A stretch of 64,000 nt of DNA from Halobium salinum (GTDB lineage Archaea; Halobacteriota; Halobacteria; Halobacteriales; Haloferacaceae). Below, one piece after another: positions 1 through 6,169 of this stretch. Location of the stretch: NCBI RefSeq assembly GCF_026586625.1, contig NZ_JAODIW010000008.1:266382-330381 (forward strand), given 5' to 3'. The position numbers and the translations under genes are program-made. The notes under the pieces were generated by a model, which did not search any database, was not told the DNA's origin, and worked only from the letters and a program-made list of their open reading frames with translations. Each line of letters begins with the position of its first letter. The first letter of the stretch is position 1.

Positions 1-122
1 TGTTCGACACCATCGCTATCGGGCTCATCGACGTGATGCTGTGGTTCGCCCTCTTCGGCGCCCTCACCTTCTGGGTCATCATCCCCGCGGTCCGTGAGGG
101 CCGCCGCGCGTTCCGCAACTGA
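1..122 (+). CDS. C-terminal end of a membrane protein (partial)
   Basis: Only the last 39 codons are visible, ending in TGA at 120-122. The segment is one hydrophobic helix (residues about 5-30 of the visible part: IAIGLIDVMLWFALFGALTF) followed by a short basic tail (REGRRAFRN), so the protein ends on what is probably the cytoplasmic side. The start and any domain lie outside the window and the family cannot be named. Confidence 0.6.
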   Translation, partial: FDTIAIGLIDVMLWFALFGALTFWVIIPAVREGRRAFRN

Positions 123-452
123 ACAGACTCGGCGGCGACTCCCCGACTCCCGGCCGTCGCCACCGACGCACCGTACCGACTACGCACCGCCGGTTCCCGG
201 TTCCGTTCCCGTTCCCGTTTCTCTGCCTCCTGTCGCCACTACGAGGAGACGGTACTCACGCCCCCGACGAGCCTCGCGGTCGGGGTCGGAGACTGGTCGA
301 CGTCGGCGAACGGTGAGAGCGGAGACGGGGAGTAGTAGTCGCCGAAGTGGGCGTCGGTCGTCGAGGTCGGAGCCGGTCGCCGAGGCCGAAGCCGGAGCCA
401 GTCGTCGAGATGACCGACGCCGAGTCGGTAGGCGCCGTCTACGACCGCCGAT
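123..452. other. Non-coding stretch, nothing recognised
   Basis: These 330 bases separate a plus-strand 3' end from a minus-strand 3' end. The sequence is rich in GGTTCC/CGTTCC and GTCGGAGCC-like simple motifs around 195-230 and 350-410. Open frames here are Arg/Ser-rich and lack the acidic composition of real genes in the window, so no gene is called. Confidence 0.5.
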
Positions 453-869
453 TCAGCCGGCTGCGCGTGCGAGCGTCTTCACCGTGCCGCGGAGTTCGGC
501 CTTGCGGACGGGTTTCTCGAGGGTCGTGTGAGCACCGCTCGCCTGTGCTCGCTCGCGGGCCGCCGCCGGGAGACGCCCGGCGAGGACGAGAATCGGGACG
601 CCCAGGGCCTTGATTCGTTCACAGCGTTCCCACACCGAGGGGGTGAACCCGTCGAGGTCGAGGACAACGACGCTCACGCCGTCGGAGTCGGAGAGCAGCT
701 CGTCGAACCGCTCCAGCGTCGACGCGGTCTCGACCTCGTACCCTTCCGAGCGGAGGTACTCGGACATCAACTCGAGATTCCGCTCGCGCGTCGCGATGGT
801 GAGGATGAGCGCGGTCCGCCCCGAGGAGTCGCTCGAGTCCGCTTCGACCGACTCGTCGGGCGTGGTCAT
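453..869 (-). CDS. Response-regulator receiver-like protein
   Basis: This is a 138-residue protein with an acidic N-terminal tail (about 18 residues) and then one CheY-like receiver fold. The hydrophobic strand VVVLDLDGF (about residues 68-76) carries the Asp expected to accept phosphate, and the C-terminal LEKPV is the usual Lys-Pro signature. No output domain is present, so it would act by protein-protein contact or as a phosphate sink. No histidine kinase is adjacent. The receiver fold is a confident call; a signalling partner cannot be named. The ATG at 869 gives the natural N-terminus. Confidence 0.75.
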   Translation of the reverse strand: MTTPDESVEADSSDSSGRTALILTIATRERNLELMSEYLRSEGYEVETASTLERFDELLSDSDGVSVVVLDLDGFTPSVWERCERIKALGVPILVLAGRLPAAARERAQASGAHTTLEKPVRKAELRGTVKTLARAAG

Positions 870-1064
870 CGGTGCCGCCTCGACGACGGCCCGTCGGGTG
901 GCGTTCGCGTTCGGTGCGGTCCACTCGTGCCGCCGCGACGTGCCTCGGCGCCGCGACGATGCTGTAGAAGCATGTAGGTCACCCGGATACCCGGCAGTCC
1001 GAGCCCCGTGTACAAAACGTTGGTCCCCGCCTGTCGGAGCGTGCGAGAGAAGCGAGCCGCGCCG

Positions 1065-1514
1065 TCAGATGACCGCGTTCCAGAACGGTGCGATGAGGAA
1101 GAACAGCGCCTGGTAGCTGGCGTACAGGAGCACGAACACCGACGCGACGAGGCCGGCCTTCGGGCGCTCGAGCGACAAGGCGTTGCGTGCCTCCACGTTG
1201 CGCGCCTCGAACTCGAAGAAGTCCGTGATGACCATCCCGAGGACGAGCACCGACAGCACCATGCCGCCGTGTGGCGCCACGATGAGGAACATGAACGAGA
1301 CGAACAGCAACACGAGCGAGCTGACGATGTGGGGGGCGTACCAGCTCAGGTCCTCCTGACCGTCCTCGACCTGTGAGCGGTGTTTCCGGTAGCTCAGCAG
1401 GCGCGTCGCCATGTTCACCAGCACCAACACGAGCGCGGCAATCGCGATGGCCCGCTCGAAGTCGGCGAGGACGCCGACGGGGACGAGAAACTGCAGCGGT
1501 TGCATGGTCGTCAT
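1065..1514 (-). CDS. Conserved haloarchaeal membrane protein, four helices
   Basis: This 149-residue protein has about four hydrophobic segments (near residues 8-16/24-40, 65-85, 87-100 and 125-145), separated by short charged loops such as SYRKHRSQVEDGQEDLSW. No enzymatic motif is visible. It starts inside the stop of the NAD-kinase-like gene (ATGA overlap at 1511-1514), so the two are probably co-transcribed and translationally coupled. From memory it belongs to a haloarchaea-specific family of unknown function (DUF7313-like); the number was not checked. Confidence 0.75.
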   Translation of the reverse strand: MTTMQPLQFLVPVGVLADFERAIAIAALVLVLVNMATRLLSYRKHRSQVEDGQEDLSWYAPHIVSSLVLLFVSFMFLIVAPHGGMVLSVLVLGMVITDFFEFEARNVEARNALSLERPKAGLVASVFVLLYASYQALFFLIAPFWNAVI

Positions 1515-2266
1515 TCGGACGAGGAGTCATTAGAGTTTTTCCAATCGCCCCGCCCCGACGACCCGGGACGGAGGTCCGGCGCGTGGACGAGCGTCGCCTG
1601 CGCGTCCGGGGAGACCGTCACCCGCTCGCCCGGGTCGACAGGTCTGACGGACCGCCCGTCGACGACGAGCGACACGTCGCCCTCGTCGCGCTCGACGGTC
1701 AGGGTCACGTCGTCGCCGGCGACCCAGCAGTCGCGGCGCGTCGCGAACGCCGAGACCGGGACGACGCTCATCCCCGCGTCGGGGGCGAGCAGGGGTCCGC
1801 CGGCGGCACGAGCGTACCCGCCGCTCCCGAGCGGGGTCGCGACGACGACCCCGTCCGCCCGGAACGACGTCACCGCCTCGCCGCCGAAGCGGACGGCGTA
1901 CTCGGAGATGCGGGCGGGTTCGGTCGTCACCAGCAACGTGTCGAGGGCGGCCTCGGTGACCGGCTCGTCCGCGACGTGCACCGACGCAGTCGGGTGATCG
2001 ACGGTCCGCCACTCCCCGGCGAGGAGTGTGTCGAGTGCGCCCTCCGCATCGGAGCCCGCCAGCTCAGCGGTCGTGACACCGTACCGGCCGGCGTCGGCGT
2101 CGACCGGGAGGACCGGACGCTCGGCGTCGGCCCGGGCGGCCTCGGCGACCGACTCTGCGCCCACGGCGAGAACGAGGTCGGCGTCCGGCCCGTCGACGAC
2201 CCGTCCGCCGCCGGCGGCGACGGCGTCCGCGAGCCGACCGTCGTCGCCGCGGAGCGCGACGTTCAC
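1511..2266 (-). CDS. NAD kinase-like protein with altered active-site motif
   Basis: This 251-residue protein resembles ATP-NAD kinases. The NAD-binding segment TPLGSGGYARAAGGPLL (about residues 145-161) matches the family motif TPTGSTAYxxSAGGP, and the all-beta C-terminal half (DGRSVRPVDPGERVTV) follows the family pattern. However, the glycine-rich GGDGT motif, which holds the catalytic Asp, is replaced by VGAES near residues 35-40 (DLVLAVGAESVAEAA). Kinase activity is therefore doubtful; it may be a regulatory or repurposed paralogue. The GTG at 2266 overlaps the stop of a nine-codon ORF upstream, and the gene's own stop overlaps the following membrane-protein gene. Confidence 0.75.
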   Translation of the reverse strand: MNVALRGDDGRLADAVAAGGGRVVDGPDADLVLAVGAESVAEAARADAERPVLPVDADAGRYGVTTAELAGSDAEGALDTLLAGEWRTVDHPTASVHVADEPVTEAALDTLLVTTEPARISEYAVRFGGEAVTSFRADGVVVATPLGSGGYARAAGGPLLAPDAGMSVVPVSAFATRRDCWVAGDDVTLTVERDEGDVSLVVDGRSVRPVDPGERVTVSPDAQATLVHAPDLRPGSSGRGDWKNSNDSSSE

Positions 2267-2292
2267 CGCGGCTCACCCTGCGTCTCGTACAT
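2263..2292 (-). CDS. Possible nine-codon leader ORF (MYETQGEPR)
   Basis: An ATG at 2292 opens a nine-codon frame whose TGA (2265-2263) overlaps the GTG start of the NAD-kinase-like gene in a GTGA arrangement. The ATG lies 27 nt downstream of the centre of a TATA-like box (2315-2323), the spacing of a haloarchaeal leaderless start. The likely role is to load ribosomes on a leaderless mRNA and couple translation to the next gene. It could be chance; nothing in the peptide is recognisable. Confidence 0.3.
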   Translation of the reverse strand: MYETQGEPR

Positions 2293-2314
2293 CGGGAGCG
2301 ACTTCGCCGCGCGC

Positions 2315-2323
2315 GATAAAAAG
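2315..2323 (-). promoter_or_regulatory. TATA box for the NAD-kinase-like operon
   Basis: On the minus strand this reads CTTTTTATC, a good archaeal TATA element in a GC-rich context. Its centre is 27 nt upstream of the ATG at 2292, predicting a transcript that begins at or next to that ATG. Confidence 0.5.
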
Positions 2324-2404
2324 CCCCAGTGGTTCCGGCCGCCCGCGTCGCGTCGGCGCGGGGTCGAGTCGAGTCGCCGAGCCGACTCGGCGTCCGTGGT
2401 CGCT

Positions 2405-3748
2405 TCAGCCTTCGTACGGCCAGTCGCCGGTCACTTTCATCCCGGCGGCCTGGTCGTTCGCCTCGAGTTCGGTCGCGATACCGTCCGTCTCCCGACGGGC
2501 GACCGTCGTCTCCGCGCCCGCGAGGTCGACGACGAGGTCCGTGAGGAGGATGGCCTGCTCGCGGAGCGTTCGGACTTCGAGTTTCTCCAGCGTGTCGGCG
2601 TGGGTGTGGCCCCAGCCGCGGCCCCGCGTGTCGGACTCGGCGGCGACCATGTAGCCGGGGACGCCGTGCTTGACGAACGACCAGTGGTCGCTGTGGGGGA
2701 CGAGGTCTCCACTCGTCGCCACCGGGTGGTCGAACCGGTCGGCGACGCGCTCTGCGGCGGCCTCCAGTTCGTCGAAGCCGTGGGCGTCGAGCGTGAGGGT
2801 GCGCCCGTGGACGTTGCTGTCGACGTTGACGACGGCTCTGATGGCGTCGCGGTCGGCGCGGTCGGCCTCGTGGTTCGAGCCGACGAGCCCGACCTCTTCG
2901 GCGCCGAAACAGACGAACCGTACGCGGGTGTCGAGTTCGTCCTCGCGCTCCGCGAGGGCGTGGGCTAGCTCGACGACCGTCGCGGTTCCGGCACCGTTGT
3001 CCATCGCCCCCTCGGCGATGTCGTGTGCGTCGACGTGAGAGGTGACGAGCAGTTCCTCGTCGGTGTCGGGGCCGAGTTTGGCGTGGACGTTCCCACTGCG
3101 GGCGTCGTGCACGTCGCAGTCGGTCGTGACGGTCACGCTCTCGCCCTCGAACCGGCGGGTGAGGCGGGCACCGGCCTCGCGGCTCACACCGACGGCCGGG
3201 ATGTCGCCGACGGGGGCCTCGGCGGTGCCGACGGAGCCGGTCGGAGGGAGACACCCCTCGACGTGGTTCTCGAAGACGAACGCGGCGGCGCCGGCCTCGA
3301 CGGCGTAGTAGTACTTCTCGCGACGGTGGATGAACCGGTCGTAGTCGTCGGGGACCGTCGAGGAGACGCGGACGACCTTCCCGTCGAGGTCGGCCTCCTC
3401 GAACTCCTCGGGCAGGCCGTGGCCCACGTCGACCAGTTCGCCCGTCGCCGAGGCGTCGGGACTACGCGGGAGGGCGATACACTGGTGGGCGGCGTCGAAC
3501 GTCTCGGCGGCGGCGTCGGGTCCGTCGCCGCCGGCACGAATCTCGCTCGACCCGCGGGCCCACCCCTGGATGTCGAACTCGTCGACGTGCGCCCCGCGGG
3601 CGCCCGCCTCGGCGAGCGCGTCGCGCGTCAGTTCGAGCGCCTCCCGCTCGCCCTCGCTCCCGGCCATCCGGTTGCCGACGTCGACGAGCGATTCGAGGTG
3701 GTTCCAGCCCGCGTCGCTCGTGAAGGTCCGGCCGATCCAGTCGGTCAT
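2405..3748 (-). CDS. M28-family zinc aminopeptidase
   Basis: This 447-residue protein is a di-zinc peptidase. After an N-terminal region and a PA-like insert (about residues 120-210), the metal site is visible: HVDAHD and AMDNGAG around residues 240-255 (His, bridging Asp), GAEEVGLVGS (catalytic Glu and ligand Glu), NVDSN (Asp) and PHSDHWSF (His). It most likely removes N-terminal residues from peptides in the cytoplasm, as no signal peptide is seen. The start at 3748 (MTDWIGRTF) is preferred over an upstream ATG at 3796, because the extra 16 residues are basic and unlike the rest. Substrate preference cannot be read. Confidence 0.9.
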   Translation of the reverse strand: MTDWIGRTFTSDAGWNHLESLVDVGNRMAGSEGEREALELTRDALAEAGARGAHVDEFDIQGWARGSSEIRAGGDGPDAAAETFDAAHQCIALPRSPDASATGELVDVGHGLPEEFEEADLDGKVVRVSSTVPDDYDRFIHRREKYYYAVEAGAAAFVFENHVEGCLPPTGSVGTAEAPVGDIPAVGVSREAGARLTRRFEGESVTVTTDCDVHDARSGNVHAKLGPDTDEELLVTSHVDAHDIAEGAMDNGAGTATVVELAHALAEREDELDTRVRFVCFGAEEVGLVGSNHEADRADRDAIRAVVNVDSNVHGRTLTLDAHGFDELEAAAERVADRFDHPVATSGDLVPHSDHWSFVKHGVPGYMVAAESDTRGRGWGHTHADTLEKLEVRTLREQAILLTDLVVDLAGAETTVARRETDGIATELEANDQAAGMKVTGDWPYEG

Positions 3749-3820
3749 AGACGGTCCTGCTCGCGGTTCGCGCCTAACGGTTTCGGTCGCCGGCACGGCC
3801 GCCAGGTCTCCGAGGGACTG

Positions 3821-4243
3821 TCAGTTCGGGGCGGAGTCGTCGAGCAGCTTGCGGACCGAGACTGCGACGACCTCCAGCGCCCGCGCGTCCAATTCGTCCG
3901 TCGTCACGATGACCCCGTGGCCGCCGGTCGCGACGCGACTCGCGAAGCCGCCCGAGAACACGCGAACGGTGAACTCGTAGTCGCCGAACCCCGGAGAGAG
4001 GTCGTCGTCGTGAAGGTGGGTGACGTACGGGTCGTCGGGCCACACCTCCAGCCGCTCGTTCTCGACGAGCGCGGCCTTCACCGTCCGCGCCGTTCGCTCG
4101 TCGTCGTACAGGTCCTGTCGAAGGTAGAGCAGGTCGAAGGTCTCGGGTGTGAAGTACACCACGCTCCGGAGCTCGTCGCCGAGGCCGGTACGGCACGTGC
4201 TGACGATGCTCTCGTTCAACTCGGAAGTGAGAGCGGAGTCCAT
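3821..4243 (-). CDS. Conserved haloarchaeal protein of unknown function
   Basis: This 140-residue acidic soluble protein has an alpha/beta pattern: an N-terminal helix, TPETFDLLYLRQDLYDD, a central beta-rich part (GFGDYEFTVRVFSGGFASRV) and a C-terminal helix. It contains no Cys cluster, P-loop or membrane segment. It resembles a small haloarchaeal DUF family (DUF7522-like, from memory). A TATA-like CGTTATCT (complement of 4265-4272) lies about 26 nt before the ATG, suggesting a leaderless monocistronic transcript. Confidence 0.7.
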   Translation of the reverse strand: MDSALTSELNESIVSTCRTGLGDELRSVVYFTPETFDLLYLRQDLYDDERTARTVKAALVENERLEVWPDDPYVTHLHDDDLSPGFGDYEFTVRVFSGGFASRVATGGHGVIVTTDELDARALEVVAVSVRKLLDDSAPN

Positions 4244-4264
4244 GAGAAGAGTAGGTGGGAGACC

Positions 4265-4272
4265 AGATAACG
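4265..4272 (-). promoter_or_regulatory. TATA-like box for the gene starting at 4243
   Basis: The minus-strand reading is CGTTATCT, centred about 26 nt before the ATG at 4243. This is consistent with leaderless initiation. Confidence 0.35.
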
Positions 4273-4360
4273 GCGCCGGTGAGACGGTCGTGGAGCGCGG
4301 TCACCCGGTGACTCCGGACGGACATGTTTTGCCGGTTCCACGCCTACGGTACCGTGGACC

Positions 4361-4831
4361 ATGACCGAGGCAGATGTCGACAGCTTGTCCGGGAACCGAA
4401 TGGAGGAGACCGAAGCGCGGGCGTTCCTGAAGGAGCGCGGAACCGGCGTCCTCTCTCTCGCGCGCGAGGGCGAGGCGTACGGCTTCCCCGTCTCGTTCGG
4501 GTACGACGAGGACGCCGACCGTATCTACTTCGTCTTCGTCGGCTACGGCGAGGAGAGCCGCAAGGAGTCGTTCGCCGGCGAGACGACGCGCGCGAGCCTC
4601 TGTGTCTACGCGGCCGACTCGGCACGGGACTGGCGGAGCGTCGTCGTCGACGGGGCGATCGACGCCGTCGAGGACGGCTGGGAGGACTCCCGGGCGGCGC
4701 TCGAGGACAACGCCTGGTATCCGAGCCTCTTCTCCGAGGCCGACCCCCGTCGAGACCTGTCGGTCTGGGGGCTGAACGTCGAGTCGATAAGTGGGTTGCG
4801 CGGCCCCGACGCCGAATCGACGTCGGAGTAG
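4361..4831 (+). CDS. Pyridoxamine 5'-phosphate oxidase-like flavin-barrel protein
   Basis: This 156-residue protein has the split-barrel pattern of the PNPOx-like family. ETEARAFLKERGTGVLSLAR leads into the beta strands AYGFPVSFGYD and IYFVFVGYGEESRKE, then ASLCVYAADSARDWRSVVVDG. The start motif (a helix followed by GxLsLA) and the charged Glu-Ser-Arg-Lys stretch are typical of haloarchaeal members annotated as FMN-binding. It is probably a cytoplasmic flavin- or haem-binding oxidoreductase. The biological substrate is unknown. It stands alone, with flanking genes on the other strand. Confidence 0.8.
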   Translation: MTEADVDSLSGNRMEETEARAFLKERGTGVLSLAREGEAYGFPVSFGYDEDADRIYFVFVGYGEESRKESFAGETTRASLCVYAADSARDWRSVVVDGAIDAVEDGWEDSRAALEDNAWYPSLFSEADPRRDLSVWGLNVESISGLRGPDAESTSE

Positions 4832-4857
4832 TCTGGGTCGGAGTCCTCTGAGTCGGA

Positions 4858-5061
4858 CTACGCGTCGTTCATGCGGACTTTCTCCTCCGAGCCACACACG
4901 TCACACTCCGAGACGCGGTAGGGCTCGCGGGAGAACTCCGCGTTGCGCTCGCGCTCGCTCTCGGTGACGAGCTCTATCGAGACTGTGTGGGTCGTCCGCG
5001 TATCGCACACGGTACACTCCTCCGTATCGGCTTCTGGGGGTTTTCGGCTTGACATAGGCAT
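4858..5061 (-). CDS. Small zinc-ribbon protein
   Basis: This 67-residue protein has two CxxC knuckles: CTVCDTRTTHTV (about residues 17-20) and CDVCGSEEKV (about residues 54-57). Such a beta ribbon binds one Zn. The middle is polar and acidic (ELVTESERERNAEF). It matches the many haloarchaeal micro-zinc-finger proteins of unknown role (DUF7835-like, from memory). Two in-frame ATG codons (5061 and 5055) are equally plausible starts. Confidence 0.75.
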   Translation of the reverse strand: MPMSSRKPPEADTEECTVCDTRTTHTVSIELVTESERERNAEFSREPYRVSECDVCGSEEKVRMNDA

Positions 5062-5183
5062 TCCGGCGTGCGCTCGGGGCGGCCGCCCCGCCCCGGCGCT
5101 TCCGACTCTTCCTACATGCGGGCGACGGAAAAGGGTAGGGATACGCTGTTTAGGTTCGTTCGGGTCAGATTCGAAGACAGTTA

Positions 5184-5200
5184 GGTTCGGTTTCCGAACC
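5184..5200. terminator. Perfect 7-bp hairpin just past a small ORF
   Basis: GGTTCGG (5184-5190) pairs with CCGAACC (5194-5200) across a TTT loop. It sits 5 nt beyond the 3' end of the minus-strand ORF at 5206-5373, with no clear U-tract. TTAGGTTCG also occurs as a direct copy near 5150. A terminator or processing signal is possible. Confidence 0.3.
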
Positions 5201-5205
5201 CGGGC

Positions 5206-5373
5206 CTAATCGGTCGTCCGGCGGAGGACGCAACCGGCACACGGCGGCGAGAGGGACTCGCCGGTCGGTGTGAGACAGGGAACCACGTCCATCGACGCCG
5301 TGGCGTGGCGTTCGGCCGCACGCACCGCCAGGTCGGCGCAGCCGTGTCGGCTGAAGCGCCTCGCGTGTGACAC
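5206..5373 (-). CDS. Possible small Cys-containing protein
   Basis: A GTG at 5373 opens a 55-codon frame ending RRTTD. It has four cysteines (HGCADL, VPCL, PPCAGC), including a CxxC, which could hold zinc. It lies 16 nt after the stop of the lipoprotein gene and ends next to a hairpin, which supports it modestly. The composition is less acidic than its neighbours and a longer in-frame ATG at 5505 overlaps the lipoprotein gene. It may not be expressed. Confidence 0.35.
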   Translation of the reverse strand: MSHARRFSRHGCADLAVRAAERHATASMDVVPCLTPTGESLSPPCAGCVLRRTTD

Positions 5374-5389
5374 TCGCGGCCGACGAGGC

Positions 5390-5818
5390 TCAGTCGACGG
5401 CGACCGTGAAGTCGATAGCCGACTCGGTGACTCTGATATACAGCGTCTCCGCGTTCCTGCCATCCGACTCGGACCCCACGTCCCACTCGTGTTCGTCGCT
5501 CGCACCGTCGGCGACGGTCACCGCCGCTCGGTGCGGTCCAGTCGCGTCGAGCGGGTCCTGAAAGTCCACGTGGTCCGATGCGTCGACGTCGACGGCGCGC
5601 TCGAACACCGTCTCGCCGGACGCGACGTGGACGACGGAGACGTCGACCGAGACGCTCGACTCGGTGTGATTGCTGAGATAGATGTCCGGTGTTTGGCCGC
5701 CCGGTCCGACCGCGTAACAGCCACTCAGGGCCGCGACCGTGGAGACTGCCAGGGAGGTAACCCGCCTGCGGGTGAAGGGGCGTCTGAGCACGGCACCGAC
5801 GACTCGGCGGCGACCCAC
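5390..5818 (-). CDS. Putative lipoprotein
   Basis: The N-terminus has an Arg-rich stretch (RRPFTRRRVT), a hydrophobic core (LAVSTVAAL) and a lipobox, LSGC, with Cys near residue 34. It should therefore be exported (possibly Tat, although the twin-Arg context is imperfect) and lipid-anchored on the cell surface. The mature part is about 108 residues and beta-rich, with paired strands such as DIYLSNHTESSVSVDVSVVH. This resembles the small immunoglobulin-like lipoproteins common in haloarchaea. No catalytic motif is seen. Confidence 0.75.
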   Translation of the reverse strand: MGRRRVVGAVLRRPFTRRRVTSLAVSTVAALSGCYAVGPGGQTPDIYLSNHTESSVSVDVSVVHVASGETVFERAVDVDASDHVDFQDPLDATGPHRAAVTVADGASDEHEWDVGSESDGRNAETLYIRVTESAIDFTVAVD

Positions 5819-5861
5819 AAAACGGTATCCGAAGGAATCACGTCGGCGTGTCAGCGCGTCA

Positions 5862-5971
5862 CGAGCGGACGAATCCGCTCGCCGGCATTGCGCTCAGTCG
5901 CACCTCCGCGACGGCGCGTCGGGGCGTGCCAAGCCGCGCCCCGTCCGCGGTCGCTCCGGGCTAATCGTCCC
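5862..5971. repeat. Modular hairpin repeat, copy 1
   Basis: Copy 1 of a two-hairpin module. Hairpin A is CGAGCGGA (5862-5869), loop CGAA, TCCGCTCG (5874-5881). A 33-nt core follows (5890-5922), running into hairpin B, GGGGCGTG (5921-5928), loop CCAAGC, CGCGCCCC (5935-5942). The tail 5943-5971 differs from copy 2 at one base. The repeat fills the intergenic space downstream of gltB. Confidence 0.75.
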
Positions 5972-6058
5972 GAGTCGGCGGCTCGTCGCCGCGTGACGGA
6001 GCACGCGGCGAACCACGGCCGACTCGGCTAGTCGTCCCACACCACCGCGTCGGCGAAT

Positions 6059-6169
6059 CGAGCGCGCACGAACGCGCGCTCGTCGCGGCGCTCAGTCGCA
6101 CCTCCGCGACGGCGCGTCGGAGCGTGACGAGCCACGCTCCGTCCGCGGTCGCTCCGGGCTAGTCGTCCC
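6059..6169. repeat. Modular hairpin repeat, copy 2, overlapping the gltB 3' end
   Basis: Hairpin A is CGAGCGCGC (6059-6067), loop ACGAAC, GCGCGCTCG (6074-6082). The same 33-nt core lies at 6088-6120. Hairpin B is GGAGCGTG (6119-6126), loop ACGAGC, CACGCTCC (6133-6140). The tail is 6141-6169 and includes the gltB stop codon (6159-6161). A third copy of just the tail end (CTAGTCGTCCC) is at about 6028-6038. Stem sequences differ from copy 1 in paired fashion while the core is unchanged. Confidence 0.75.

Noticed and set aside
94-531. 145-codon plus-strand ORF at the left end
   Set aside because: Arg/Ser/Pro-rich, overlaps the membrane-protein stop and runs antisense into the receiver gene.
866-973. 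35-codon ORF whose TGA overlaps the receiver gene's ATG
   Set aside because: The nearest TATA-like site (about 1011-1018) is about 41 nt from its ATG, and the peptide is strongly basic (Arg-rich), unlike real genes here. An ATGA overlap alone is weak evidence.
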